A stretch of 64,000 nt of DNA from Lachnospiraceae bacterium Marseille-Q4251. GTDB taxonomy: Bacteria > Bacillota > Clostridia > Lachnospirales > Lachnospiraceae. The first letter of the stretch is position 1; every line of letters begins with the position of its first letter. Under the pieces are notes generated by a model. It saw nothing but the letters and a program-made list of their open reading frames with translations. It was not told the origin of the DNA and did no database searches. Location of the stretch: positions 248,001 through 312,000 of the forward strand of contig JAGTTO010000001.1 in assembly GCA_018223435.1 (NCBI GenBank), in the 5' to 3' direction. The position numbers and the translations under genes were made by a program. Below are positions 47,328 through 56,487 of the stretch, one piece after another.

Positions 47328-50300
47328 TTACTCATTACTTTTCTTTGATTTTCTGTTCTTTTTCCAGAAAGCCAGAAGCACGGTGCCGGAAAGAAGCAAA
47401 ACGCTTACCTCCACGGTTCGGTCTGTCGTATCTCCTGTCTTCGGAGCATTTGATTTTTTGGAATTTTCTGACGAAGGTGTCTCAGATGTGCTTGTTTCAG
47501 ATGTGGCTGTTTCTGTTATTTTTGTTTCAGTTTCCGTTTCAGTCTCTTCCGTCTCGGGAACTTTTGTCTCCGGAGTTTCTGTTTCCGTTTCTTCTGCAGG
47601 CTCCGTCTCTGGCTTTTCTGTTTCGACAGGTTCTGTCTCAGCAGGCTCGGTATCTGGTACTTCCGTCTCAACCGGAACAGGCTCTGTCTCTTTAACCGGA
47701 CTGTCATACATGAAGACGGTCTGGATCTCCATCGTATCCTTCACTTCAAAAATGACATCCTCTGTCTTTTCATAACCATCCGGAGCGATGGTTTCACGAA
47801 GATGATAGCTGCCTGCCGGAAGTTTCTCCACATAATGGGGCTCTTCCCCGGAAATCCAGCTTTCCAGCACTTCGCCTTTTTCATTCAGAATCTCCAGGTG
47901 AGCGCCCGGAAGCTCCGTCTGGTTTGTGATATCCCGTTTGGAAATTTTCACTCTCGTACACTGGTCAATCATCGTAATCCGATGCACCTCTCCGTCTTCT
48001 GTCACCTCAAAGGTGATCGTATTGGCTGTCACATAACCTGCCGGTGCAATCTTTTCTGTGAGAAGATATTTTCCCGGGGTCAGCCGTTCAATCCGATGAG
48101 GCATCTTTCCTGAAATCCAGGTCTCGATCAGCTCATTTTGATCATTGTGAAGCTCAAGCTCGGCTCCTTCCAGTTCCTGATCCCCGGTGATATCGGTTTT
48201 GGAAATATCCCATTTCGTGTAATCGTTGATCCATCTCAGCGTCTCTGTATCAGACTTTGCACAGTCTTCATCCAGAGGTCTGCCCTCGGAATCCGACTCA
48301 AAAATAAAACCTTCTTCATCCACTGTAAAATAACGCTCTTTCGTATCCAGAAGATAACCCGGAAGCGTAGATACCTCACGAATCACATAGGTTCCTGCTG
48401 TGACATATTTCATTTCGATCTTTCCACCGTCAGCCGTTGTCACCAATACCGCTTCCGGCAGATTTTCTGTCTCATCTGCCGCCACAACTTTCTGCACGGA
48501 GAAGGTCACGCCATCCAGTGTGTTCCCGGCCGTGTCTGTCTTAAAAAGCTTCCAGGTAGTCGGATGATTTTCCAGGGTAAGCTCTGCTGTCACCAGTGCT
48601 GTCTCCTGATCCTCATATACAAGCTCAGCCGGATAGCTGGCAGTGTCCAGACAATAGCCTTCCGTTGCTTTTGTCTCTCGGACAATATATTTTCCCAGCG
48701 GCAGGTTTCCTGTACTTCCCGTTCCATCTGCCCCGATAGTAACACTTTCAATAAATTCATCTTTTGCATAATGGCAGAAGCCATCTGGTGTCACGATATC
48801 CTCCGCTGCAAATACGGAAAATACAGCCCCGGCCAGTAGTTCTTTGGTCTCTGCGTCCATTTTGAAAAGCTTTATTCTGCCTTTTACCGGTTCATCATGG
48901 AAGCTTACTTCCATCGGCTTTGTCCAGCTTCCCCATTTGTCCACGGTAAAACAAAGATCTTCTCCTTTCAGGTAGCCTTCCGGTGCCTGAAGTTCTCTGA
49001 GATAATAAGTACCGTACGGCAGTTTCTCTGGAATGGTAATGGTTCCCGACTCATCCGTTTTCAGCGTGGTAATCTCTTCTGCATGAGGATAGTATACATG
49101 AAAAATCAGCGGCTTTTTCTTCTCATCCAGCACCTGAAATTCAGTTCCCGCTGCCGGAATGATCAGATCCTGATCCCCACTCTTTTTCACCAGAGTCACA
49201 GGCATCTCGATTGGCCGGTCATTCAGGTAAATTCCCGTATATTCCTTCCGGTCCACCTCTCCCTTGATCTCAAAAGGTGTAATCGGCATCACAGAGGCCG
49301 GATGTTCCGTCTCTGTCACCACATAGGTTCCATAGGGAAGTCTTCCGTTCGGGAAATGTTCCGAATCTTTTGTCGTTGCCACACCGTCTTTATCTGTGAC
49401 AAGCTCCGCGTATAATTCTCCCGTGGATTTCAGGCGGATTTCAAACTTGCAGCCTTCCAGCGGAAGCACATGGTCTCCCGGCTCTTCGCTGCTCAGAGTA
49501 TCTTTAAATTTCACCAGGGTAATATCAAAACGGCTGACTCTGTTTTTTGCTGCAGAATTTTCCTCATCAAAGCGATAGACTTTTCCATTTTTCCGCACTT
49601 TAAAGATTCTGCTTAAGTTTTCACCGTCTCTGGTGTACCCCGTCGGCGGACAGGTTTCTTCCAGCTTATAACTTCCATAGGGAAGCAGATCTTTCGCTGT
49701 CTCAATCTTTCCTTCCGCATCCGTCCGAAAAGTATCAATCACCTCTCCGGGCGCAATTTTTCTGCAATTCACAAGCACGGAATGTTCCGATTCATTGGTC
49801 AGAGTGAACTCAGCCCCTTCCAGTGTGGCATCTCCCTGGAATTTTCCCGGTTCATTCAGCTCCAGATCCCATTTGGAAAGAGCAAAACCGCCGCGGATTA
49901 CCTGATCTCTCACAGGTGTTTCTGTCAGATCGACGATCTCTCCGGGCTTGTCCTCCGGAATCGTAAAAAGAAGTTCTTCCTCGCTCAGGAGATACCCTTC
50001 CGGTGCAGTCAGTTCTTTCACAAGATAAGTTCCTGCCTGCAGAACCGCAGCAGTTTCTGCCAGCCCGGCTGCATCTGCCGTAATCCTCATTACCTCCGCA
50101 TCTGTGGGATAAGAGTCGTCTTCCTGATCTTTTCGTGTCACAGAATAACTATTTTTATTGTAAATTCCAAAAACAGCACCTTCAAACCGGGCGTCGCCAT
50201 CCGGCTCTTCCCCTTGATCCAGGCTTCTCTTTGAGATTTTCACCCCTCCATAAACCGGTTCATCCGTTATCCGGATTCCCCCATTAGTAAAGAGAACCCC

Positions 50301-53300
50301 ATTTGCATCGGTATAGATTCCGCTTTCATCGGATACAAACGTCCGTACAGCAGGATCTACCAAAAGACCAGCCGGAGCTTTCGTCTCTTCTATCGTCAGT
50401 CTTCCAAGCGGAAGAACTGCCTTTCCACCTGCCTGATAGAAAGAATCCCCGGAAATTTTATAGCTGTCTTCAAATTTTGCCAGACCTTCTGCATCTGTTT
50501 TTAAAACCCAGGTCCGAAGCAGACTTTCTCCGCTGTAATAGCGCAGGGTAAACTCCGCCCCTTCCTTTGAGACATTGGTTCCGCCTTTGACTTCTTTCTG
50601 AACTGCTGTTTCTACCTGCTGGTAAAACGGCTCGTCTTCAAAGATCACCTCCTGATGATCTCCCAGGGCCAGTACAACTTTTTTTACTTCCTGGCTGAGC
50701 CGATAACCTGCAGGAGCTTTTCTTTCTTTCACATAATAAGTGCCGACGGGCAAAGTTACGGTATCTGTCTCCCCCGTCTCTTTCGTCCTCAGCAGCACCT
50801 TAGGCTCGCCGGAAAAATCTTCTGTTTCATAGATACCAAACTCCGCCCCTTCAAAGGAATAGAGCCCGTTCTGTGCCGTCAGTTCCGGCTTTGCTGACGT
50901 TTTCTTAAGGGAAAGCTCTCCTGTTTCCTGCTGGTTTACCAGTTCCGGCCAGGTCTCGCTCATCCTGCAGATCGGGTTCGTCGTCTTTCCATCTGCGGAA
51001 GCACTATCATTTTCCGGAAGCAGAGAAAAGCTTCTCACCGTAGGATCACAAATATAACCGGCCGGAGCCTTTGTCTCCCGGATGGTGTAATACCCCATGG
51101 GAAACCAGGTCAGATTGGATATTTGGGAAATATAGACCTTTCCCTGCAGCGGAGTGCGAAGCTTCAGATTTCCTTCTGCATTCGTCTCAAAAAGCCAGGA
51201 CATCAGCTCCTCTCCTCCCTGAGGAGAGTCATACAGCTTCAGTTCAAACTGAGCGCCTGCAAGAGGTCGATATTCCTCTCCATCGCTTCCTACTTTTTTC
51301 AGCAGATTATTCAGAGAACCGAATACATAAAGGTCTTCATCTTTTACCGTATACAGCGCATCCTTCTTAGAATCCGCCTTCGGAGCCGTTACTCGCAGGG
51401 ATTTTACGGAAAGATTTCTCGCATGACCGCTCGACGCCCATGCCTCCTGATAATAAATCACACGGCTTTCCTCCGGTTTCAACCCCGGAATCTCCAGATA
51501 TCTGGTATAGAAGCCGCTCTCCAGCGTATGGGTATATACCGTTCCAATGGCATTCTGGCAGGCTTCATCCCAGTAAAAAGTATAAGCCGCGCCTGCAAGA
51601 GAATAATTTGGAAATCTTGTCAGCCAGTCAAAATCCGCCCGGCTGAGAGAAGAGGTTTTATTTACCCGTACCTTCACATTCGAGGGCTCGTCTTCTGTCA
51701 CTGTCAAGTCCTTTCCTACAAACTGATCGGCATCTTTCTGTATCGTAGCAGGCAGATCCTTTTCACTGAACTTCACAGAATAAATTTTTCCGGAAAGTCC
51801 CCATTTCCCGCTGGGCGGCGCACTGATCTCTTTCACATAATAGGTCTGGTCAAAGGCCAGAAAGCGGTTGATCTTGGTTCGCTCACTGGTGATCGTTGTC
51901 CTTACCAGCGGCTCTCCTGAACAGTCTTTGCTGTCCCAGATCCCATACACAGCGCCTTTCATGGAATCATCCCACTGTCCCGTAGAAGATTTCTTATTCA
52001 GAAAAATAATGCCCATATAAGGATAATTCTTCACGGTCACGCTCTCCTGTTTTCCGGTGCTTACCGTACAGTTCCAGGAAGCAGTTGACAGGGTGGCATA
52101 TTTTGGCGCTTTCACCTCTTTTATAGTATAGGTTCCAGGGTCCAGATCGCTCAGATAGCCTTCTCCCGTTGCCGGATCTGTCGTAATGCTTCCTGCCTTC
52201 TTTCCCGAAGCATCCAGAACGTCGAAAACTGCATCCAGCTGATATACAGCAGTCGCTGCTCTGTCCGCATAAACAAGGCGTTTATGAATGACAATTCCTC
52301 CATGAGGTTTGGGAATACTTGTCTTAAAATTTCCATAGACGTTCTGCTGCGTTCCATTATCGTTTCGCCAGGCTGCCTGATAAACCACGGTATTTTCCGT
52401 CACCTGGTCGATGTAAATGTAAAGAGTTCCCGTAGCACCCGGTCTGGGGCAGATCTGCGCTGCGGAAGAACCGCAGGTCGTCATTCGAAAAGCACTTCCG
52501 AATTTCTGATAAATATCGGAATCCTCAGATGGATATACATAACCCTGCTGCAGATTAAAGTAATTATGTACGTTATAACCTCCGACAGCCGGATAAAAGA
52601 CCGCCCGGGCCGTATAATACTCTCCTGCTTTCGGATCATCCATATTCTGTCCCGGCATGGAGCCAAAGCCCAGAAGATGATCATTTCTTCCCCCTTGAAA
52701 AAGAGAACCGTCTCCCAGAGGCAGCGGGATTGCCGCAAGTTCTTCCTCAGTCATAAAACAAAAAACATAGGTTCCGCCGGAACGAAACAGACGCCCGGAA
52801 TAGGCCGCATCTGCTCCGCAGTTTTCCCAGCAGTCCTCCGCTACGATTTCCTTATTTCTTTTGACAGAATAGGCAAAATTTCCCTGAAATGGCAGCATGG
52901 TATAAGTGAGATCTTTTCCATCCAGACTCTCCACTTTCTGAAAAGAAGCATTTCCAGATAGTTCCGCTACCTTTTTTCCATCGGCATAGACAAAAACACT
53001 TCCATTTCCCTGAACGGAAAATTCTGTAATCTCTGCTTTTTCCTCCTCATCGGCCAGATCCGTGGCCACTGTTTCGGTTTCAGCAATCGTAGTTTCCGCT
53101 TCCTGTATTTCAGTTTCCTCTTTCAGAATTTCTTCCTCAGAAATCTCATCTTCTGTCTCCTGCACAGTCATTTCAGCAGAATCCCATTCCTCTGTCTGCT
53201 CCATCATACTTTCTGCGGTTTCCGCTTCTTTTTCTGTTTCTTCTGAAAGTGCTTCCTCGTCAGATTCCGTTTCCTTCGCTTTCGTTTCCGAAAAATCGTA

Positions 53301-53444
53301 AGTTTCTTCTTCTGCCCCGGATGTCGAAGACTCTTCCTCCATCGTCACAGCAGGCTCCGAGGCTAATACACCCGCCGGAACAGACGTTATCAGTGTGGAC
53401 ACTGCCAACAGCAATGCAAAGCAGCTCCTGATTTTATGTTTCAT
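47328..53444 (-). CDS. Giant sortase-anchored adhesin with about 14 CnaB/SpaA domains
   Basis: A 2,038-residue surface protein. MKHKIRSCFALLLAVSTL begins a signal peptide cut near VLA. An acidic Glu/Thr stalk (residues about 35-165) and a beta-rich N-terminal module (to about 385) follow. Then come about 14 CnaB-like domains, each with the pattern K-x-G-A-x-F ... G-x-Y-x-x-x-E-x-x-A-P-x-G-Y, expected to form intramolecular isopeptide bonds. The C-terminus is a Pro/Glu/Thr spacer, the sorting motif NAPKTGD, a hydrophobic segment and KKNRKSKK. No sortase gene is in the window. ATG at 53444 has AGGAGG 11 bases before it. Confidence 0.94.
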   Translation of the reverse strand: MKHKIRSCFALLLAVSTLITSVPAGVLASEPAVTMEEESSTSGAEEETYDFSETKAKETESDEEALSEETEKEAETAESMMEQTEEWDSAEMTVQETEDEISEEEILKEETEIQEAETTIAETETVATDLADEEEKAEITEFSVQGNGSVFVYADGKKVAELSGNASFQKVESLDGKDLTYTMLPFQGNFAYSVKRNKEIVAEDCWENCGADAAYSGRLFRSGGTYVFCFMTEEELAAIPLPLGDGSLFQGGRNDHLLGFGSMPGQNMDDPKAGEYYTARAVFYPAVGGYNVHNYFNLQQGYVYPSEDSDIYQKFGSAFRMTTCGSSAAQICPRPGATGTLYIYIDQVTENTVVYQAAWRNDNGTQQNVYGNFKTSIPKPHGGIVIHKRLVYADRAATAVYQLDAVFDVLDASGKKAGSITTDPATGEGYLSDLDPGTYTIKEVKAPKYATLSTASWNCTVSTGKQESVTVKNYPYMGIIFLNKKSSTGQWDDSMKGAVYGIWDSKDCSGEPLVRTTITSERTKINRFLAFDQTYYVKEISAPPSGKWGLSGKIYSVKFSEKDLPATIQKDADQFVGKDLTVTEDEPSNVKVRVNKTSSLSRADFDWLTRFPNYSLAGAAYTFYWDEACQNAIGTVYTHTLESGFYTRYLEIPGLKPEESRVIYYQEAWASSGHARNLSVKSLRVTAPKADSKKDALYTVKDEDLYVFGSLNNLLKKVGSDGEEYRPLAGAQFELKLYDSPQGGEELMSWLFETNAEGNLKLRTPLQGKVYISQISNLTWFPMGYYTIRETKAPAGYICDPTVRSFSLLPENDSASADGKTTNPICRMSETWPELVNQQETGELSLKKTSAKPELTAQNGLYSFEGAEFGIYETEDFSGEPKVLLRTKETGETDTVTLPVGTYYVKERKAPAGYRLSQEVKKVVLALGDHQEVIFEDEPFYQQVETAVQKEVKGGTNVSKEGAEFTLRYYSGESLLRTWVLKTDAEGLAKFEDSYKISGDSFYQAGGKAVLPLGRLTIEETKAPAGLLVDPAVRTFVSDESGIYTDANGVLFTNGGIRITDEPVYGGVKISKRSLDQGEEPDGDARFEGAVFGIYNKNSYSVTRKDQEDDSYPTDAEVMRITADAAGLAETAAVLQAGTYLVKELTAPEGYLLSEEELLFTIPEDKPGEIVDLTETPVRDQVIRGGFALSKWDLELNEPGKFQGDATLEGAEFTLTNESEHSVLVNCRKIAPGEVIDTFRTDAEGKIETAKDLLPYGSYKLEETCPPTGYTRDGENLSRIFKVRKNGKVYRFDEENSAAKNRVSRFDITLVKFKDTLSSEEPGDHVLPLEGCKFEIRLKSTGELYAELVTDKDGVATTKDSEHFPNGRLPYGTYVVTETEHPASVMPITPFEIKGEVDRKEYTGIYLNDRPIEMPVTLVKKSGDQDLIIPAAGTEFQVLDEKKKPLIFHVYYPHAEEITTLKTDESGTITIPEKLPYGTYYLRELQAPEGYLKGEDLCFTVDKWGSWTKPMEVSFHDEPVKGRIKLFKMDAETKELLAGAVFSVFAAEDIVTPDGFCHYAKDEFIESVTIGADGTGSTGNLPLGKYIVRETKATEGYCLDTASYPAELVYEDQETALVTAELTLENHPTTWKLFKTDTAGNTLDGVTFSVQKVVAADETENLPEAVLVTTADGGKIEMKYVTAGTYVIREVSTLPGYLLDTKERYFTVDEEGFIFESDSEGRPLDEDCAKSDTETLRWINDYTKWDISKTDITGDQELEGAELELHNDQNELIETWISGKMPHRIERLTPGKYLLTEKIAPAGYVTANTITFEVTEDGEVHRITMIDQCTRVKISKRDITNQTELPGAHLEILNEKGEVLESWISGEEPHYVEKLPAGSYHLRETIAPDGYEKTEDVIFEVKDTMEIQTVFMYDSPVKETEPVPVETEVPDTEPAETEPVETEKPETEPAEETETETPETKVPETEETETETETKITETATSETSTSETPSSENSKKSNAPKTGDTTDRTVEVSVLLLSGTVLLAFWKKNRKSKKSNE

Positions 53445-53489
53445 ATCAAGCATCTCCTCCTATTTTCAATATTCAGTTGTCAGATCAGA

Positions 53490-53528
53490 TTACTGGGTAG
53501 GATCCCGGCACCGCTTTTTATGCTCCAT
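53490..53528 (-). CDS. 12-residue upstream ORF before the adhesin
   Basis: ATG at 53526-53528 lies 6 bases after GGAAAGGAG and encodes MEHKKRCRDPTQ. It is inside the adhesin leader and could regulate translation. Tentative. Confidence 0.35.
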   Translation of the reverse strand: MEHKKRCRDPTQ

Positions 53529-53558
53529 GCAAGAACTCCTTTCCGTATTTTTTATAAG

Positions 53559-53584
53559 ATTTTATCAATAGGGAATAAAAGATG
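53559..53584 (-). promoter_or_regulatory. Adhesin promoter (extended -10)
   Basis: TGATAAAAT gives an extended -10 with TAAAAT at 53559-53564. A weak -35 (TATCAT) lies 17 bases upstream. The leader to the adhesin ATG would be about 108 nt. Confidence 0.5.
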
Positions 53585-53590
53585 ATATGA

Positions 53591-53612
53591 GTGTCAAAAG
53601 GTCTTTTGACAC
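53591..53612. promoter_or_regulatory. 22-bp perfect inverted repeat upstream of the adhesin
   Basis: GTGTCAAAAG and CTTTTGACAC are separated by GT. Centred about 40 bases upstream of the -10, it is in the right place for a dimeric regulator of the adhesin. Confidence 0.5.
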
Positions 53613-53789
53613 TGGTATCATAAAAGATAGAATGAATGACAGACTTTACCAAAATCAGATTTTATTTTTAAACTTTCATGGATTTTTTGGATCAGAAATG
53701 ATCCGGAAAATAGTGACTAAATACTGTTTCAGATTTGTTTTTCTTATCATACTATACTTTTTCCAAAAATGCAATCTTTTCTTTCGCAA

Positions 53790-53818
53790 TTGTCTGGATT
53801 TTTTCCCGGTCTTATGTT
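53790..53818 (+). promoter_or_regulatory. Promoter of the 53867 gene pair
   Basis: TTGTCT (53790-53795), 17 bases, TATGTT (53813-53818), about 49 bases before the ATG at 53867. Confidence 0.55.
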
Positions 53819-53866
53819 ATGCTAGAAAGCAAGAACATTTGTTTTGACAAAATACAGGAGGCTTTT

Positions 53867-54166
53867 ATGAACGAAAAAATAGATCTTTCGGGAGTTTTCT
53901 CTCTTGCTTATATCAAGAAAACCCGCTATACCGGCTCTTTTCACAGCATGCGCTATCTTCTGGCTCTGAAGGATGGTCAGATTTCCGCCACCATCTATCC
54001 GGGCCCGTACTGCTTTGAAGTAACTCCGGACGATGAAAAGGAAACCAAGCTTTTCGAGTATTCCCCGGAAGGACTTACTGAGACCGTAGACTGGCTCAAC
54101 CAGCGCTATGATGAGTTTTACCGCGAAAAAGACAGTATTCTTACAGGAGACGAATCATTACAATGA
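53867..54166 (+). CDS. Conserved hypothetical protein (99 residues)
   Basis: ATG at 53867 follows AGGAGG. The protein (MNEKIDLSGVFSLAYIKKTR) is compact and soluble, with the beta-type YLLALKDGQISATIYPGPYC. It overlaps the nuclease gene by 4 bases, so they form an operon. No family recognised with certainty. Confidence 0.75.
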   Translation: MNEKIDLSGVFSLAYIKKTRYTGSFHSMRYLLALKDGQISATIYPGPYCFEVTPDDEKETKLFEYSPEGLTETVDWLNQRYDEFYREKDSILTGDESLQ

Positions 54167-54888
54167 AGAAATCTTACGACCGAATGGACGGTCATACCTT
54201 TGAGCACTACTGTGCCGGACTGCTCCGCAGAAACGGCTTTCACCATGTAGAAGTCACCCGGGGCAGCGGCGATCAGGGCATTGATATTCTGGCCTGGAAA
54301 CATCGGAAAAAATATGGCATCCAGTGCAAATGTTATTCCTATTATCTTGGAAACAAAGCAATCCAGGAAGCCTATGCAGGCATGAAATTTTATGAATGCG
54401 ACGTGGCCGCCGTGCTGACCAATCAGTATTTTACCAACTCTGCTGTTGCTCTTGCAGGAAAAACCGACGTCCTTCTCTGGGATCGGGCCGTCCTCGAAGA
54501 GCTCCGCAAATGCAAAAAGCCCCGCCTTCTCAATCTGGCGGGACTCCTTGGAATGGCTGGCAGTGCCTGGCTCTTCTATTTTCTCTGCTCCACAGAAGGC
54601 CTGAAAAGTCTCCAAAACTTTCCAGGCCTGGCAGACGGGATCTTCTGCATCCTGCTGTTTCTGGGCAACGCCTTTCTCTTTCTGGAAAAAGGAAGTATTT
54701 TTCTTTCTCTTCTTTCCACTCTACTGCTGGGACTTTCTGCCCTTACCGGGCTTTATCTCTTCAACAGCCTCGGAGGAATTCTCCTGCTTCCGGTACTGCT
54801 CTTTCTTTTCAGCTTTCTTCGCACACGAAAGCTGAAGCTCCGCACCCATACGCTGCGGCCACTGCCCCCAAAAGCAGAGAAAGATTAA
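54163..54888 (+). CDS. Mrr-like restriction endonuclease with membrane segments
   Basis: A 241-residue protein. Residues 1-115 are an Mrr/PD-(D/E)XK domain with HTFEHYCAGLLRRNGF, GSGDQGIDILAW and YGIQCKCY, where Asp, Gln and Lys are the core. The C-terminal 100 residues hold three or four hydrophobic helices (LAGLLGMAGSAWLFYFLC and more). Such membrane-linked Mrr proteins occur in Clostridia, with unknown targets. It meets the next gene end to end. Confidence 0.85.
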   Translation: MKKSYDRMDGHTFEHYCAGLLRRNGFHHVEVTRGSGDQGIDILAWKHRKKYGIQCKCYSYYLGNKAIQEAYAGMKFYECDVAAVLTNQYFTNSAVALAGKTDVLLWDRAVLEELRKCKKPRLLNLAGLLGMAGSAWLFYFLCSTEGLKSLQNFPGLADGIFCILLFLGNAFLFLEKGSIFLSLLSTLLLGLSALTGLYLFNSLGGILLLPVLLFLFSFLRTRKLKLRTHTLRPLPPKAEKD

Positions 54889-55982
54889 TTATTTCCCAGC
54901 TGGTCAATTACATCCTGAATAATCCATTCCAGCTCGGACCATTTTTTCTCAATATCCTTGGCCAGCTGCAGCTGACATCTCGCACGGACCAGATTGTGTT
55001 TCGGATACTCATATCGGAAATAGTGATCTCCGGTCAGATAGTCATCGAGAAAACGGCTGGCCTGCTCTACGGTGATGGAGAAGCTGGCTTTTACCAGGTT
55101 CTTCAGCTCCACCTCTGTCAGAAGGTCTTTGGTTTCCCGGATAAATCCTTTTGCAAACGCACGAAACTTTCCGGTATCAAAGAAGACTTTGCTGGTGTCC
55201 GGTTCATCCTCTGCGGAGGTATTGGCAATGAAACGGACTGCATCACCGAAATCGTACATAGACATTCCCGGCATAATCGTATCCAGATCAATGACAACCA
55301 GCGCTTCTTTTGTCACTTTATCAAAAAGAACATTATTGGCCTTTGTATCGTTGTGGGTTACTCTTCTCGGAATCTCACCATTGGCGAAAAGCTCACTCAA
55401 CTCTGCCGCCTTGTCACTGACAAAAGAAAGATAAGCAATCTCATCCGGCACCTCATGCACACGATTGCAGGGATCCTCCTCCACATGTTCAAACAGGGTG
55501 TTCAGACGCTTTCTGGTGTTGTGAAAATCCGGAATGGTCTCATACAGAACAGAACCGTCGAAATCCGCCAGCTGCGCCTGGAAATTACCAAAAGCTTTGC
55601 CCGTTGCCTCAATCACGGTCAGATCATCGGTATTGTCCAGTGTGAGAGAATCCACATAGTTCATAACTCTCCAGAAAGAATCCTCGTCACTGACGAAATA
55701 GTTGTTTCCTTCTGCCGTATGGTGAAAATGAAGTGTCAGCTGCTCCGGATATTTTTTCCGGATATAAGAAGTCACCTCATCAATATTTTTCATGATCTGT
55801 ACCGGATTTTTAAATATATGCGTATTGATCCGCTGGAAAAGATAAGCCTTATACTTATTATCGCCCACAGCATAAGTTACCTTATAGGTAGAGTTGATAT
55901 TTCCAACCGTAATCAGGCTGTAAGAATATAATTCTCCCGGCAGACGGAACTTCTCTCCAATCAGTTTTATGGTATCAAACAT
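54885..55982 (-). CDS. Aminoglycoside-phosphotransferase-family sugar kinase (NahK-like)
   Basis: A 365-residue kinase of the APH fold resembling N-acetylhexosamine 1-kinase, which phosphorylates GlcNAc/GalNAc at C1. The catalytic loop reads RRVTHNDTKANNVLF and the metal-binding motif VVIDLDTIMPG. A truncated second copy lies at 61168-61279. Convergent with the nuclease gene by 4 bases. Substrate specificity is not determined here. Confidence 0.85.
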   Translation of the reverse strand: MFDTIKLIGEKFRLPGELYSYSLITVGNINSTYKVTYAVGDNKYKAYLFQRINTHIFKNPVQIMKNIDEVTSYIRKKYPEQLTLHFHHTAEGNNYFVSDEDSFWRVMNYVDSLTLDNTDDLTVIEATGKAFGNFQAQLADFDGSVLYETIPDFHNTRKRLNTLFEHVEEDPCNRVHEVPDEIAYLSFVSDKAAELSELFANGEIPRRVTHNDTKANNVLFDKVTKEALVVIDLDTIMPGMSMYDFGDAVRFIANTSAEDEPDTSKVFFDTGKFRAFAKGFIRETKDLLTEVELKNLVKASFSITVEQASRFLDDYLTGDHYFRYEYPKHNLVRARCQLQLAKDIEKKWSELEWIIQDVIDQLGNN

Positions 55983-56094
55983 TTTTCCAATCTCCTTTAT
56001 CTTTTTCTGTAACTATTTTCTGCATACAGTCTTTCTTATCGTCTCTATCATACCAAGAAATTAAAGCTATGGCAAGTTTAGATTAACCGAAATT

Positions 56095-56130
56095 CAAAAA
56101 ATGGCACCAGATCATTCTCTGGTGCCATAA
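56095..56130 (-). terminator. Terminator of the exopolysaccharide control operon
   Basis: ATGGCACCAGA and TCTGGTGCCAT form an 11-bp stem followed by six T on the minus strand, directly after the 56135 stop. Confidence 0.85.
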
Positions 56131-56134
56131 GATA

Positions 56135-56464
56135 TTACTGTGCTTCTGTTGTTTCCTCGGATGTTTTTTCTGTTGCTTTCGGTGTCTTTGAAGCTTTCGT
56201 TTTTGCTTTTGTTGTTTCTGTTTCCGTCTCTGTCTCTGTTTCTGCAGAAGGTCTTACCATCATATCTCCCAGATCACTGATGTCAACTTCTGTTTCCTGA
56301 CTGATCAGCGTCTGCTTGTATTCCGCCCGTTTTGCTCTCTGCTGTCTGTTGACTACAATAATACCGATAATTCCGGCTACCAGAGCAACGATGACAAGAT
56401 AGTAAATCACCTGAGATAGAACGCTCTTCCTTTTCTGTCTGTGTCCGCGATTTTTTCTTGACAT
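56135..56464 (-). CDS. Small membrane-anchored protein with Glu/Thr tail
   Basis: A 109-residue protein with a basic N-terminus (MSRKNRGHRQKRKSVLSQVI), one hydrophobic helix and a long low-complexity tail with ETETETETETT and TKAKTKASKTP. It is the last gene of the exopolysaccharide control operon. The tail resembles the spacers of the adjacent exported proteins, so it is likely exposed outside the cell. Function unknown. Confidence 0.7.
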   Translation of the reverse strand: MSRKNRGHRQKRKSVLSQVIYYLVIVALVAGIIGIIVVNRQQRAKRAEYKQTLISQETEVDISDLGDMMVRPSAETETETETETTKAKTKASKTPKATEKTSEETTEAQ

Positions 56465-56487
56465 CAAACTATTCCTTCCTCATCCGA

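Noticed and set aside
54396..55931. A 511-codon plus-strand frame across the nuclease and kinase genes
   Set aside because: It runs out of frame through the nuclease gene and antisense to the kinase gene, both of which have clear motifs.
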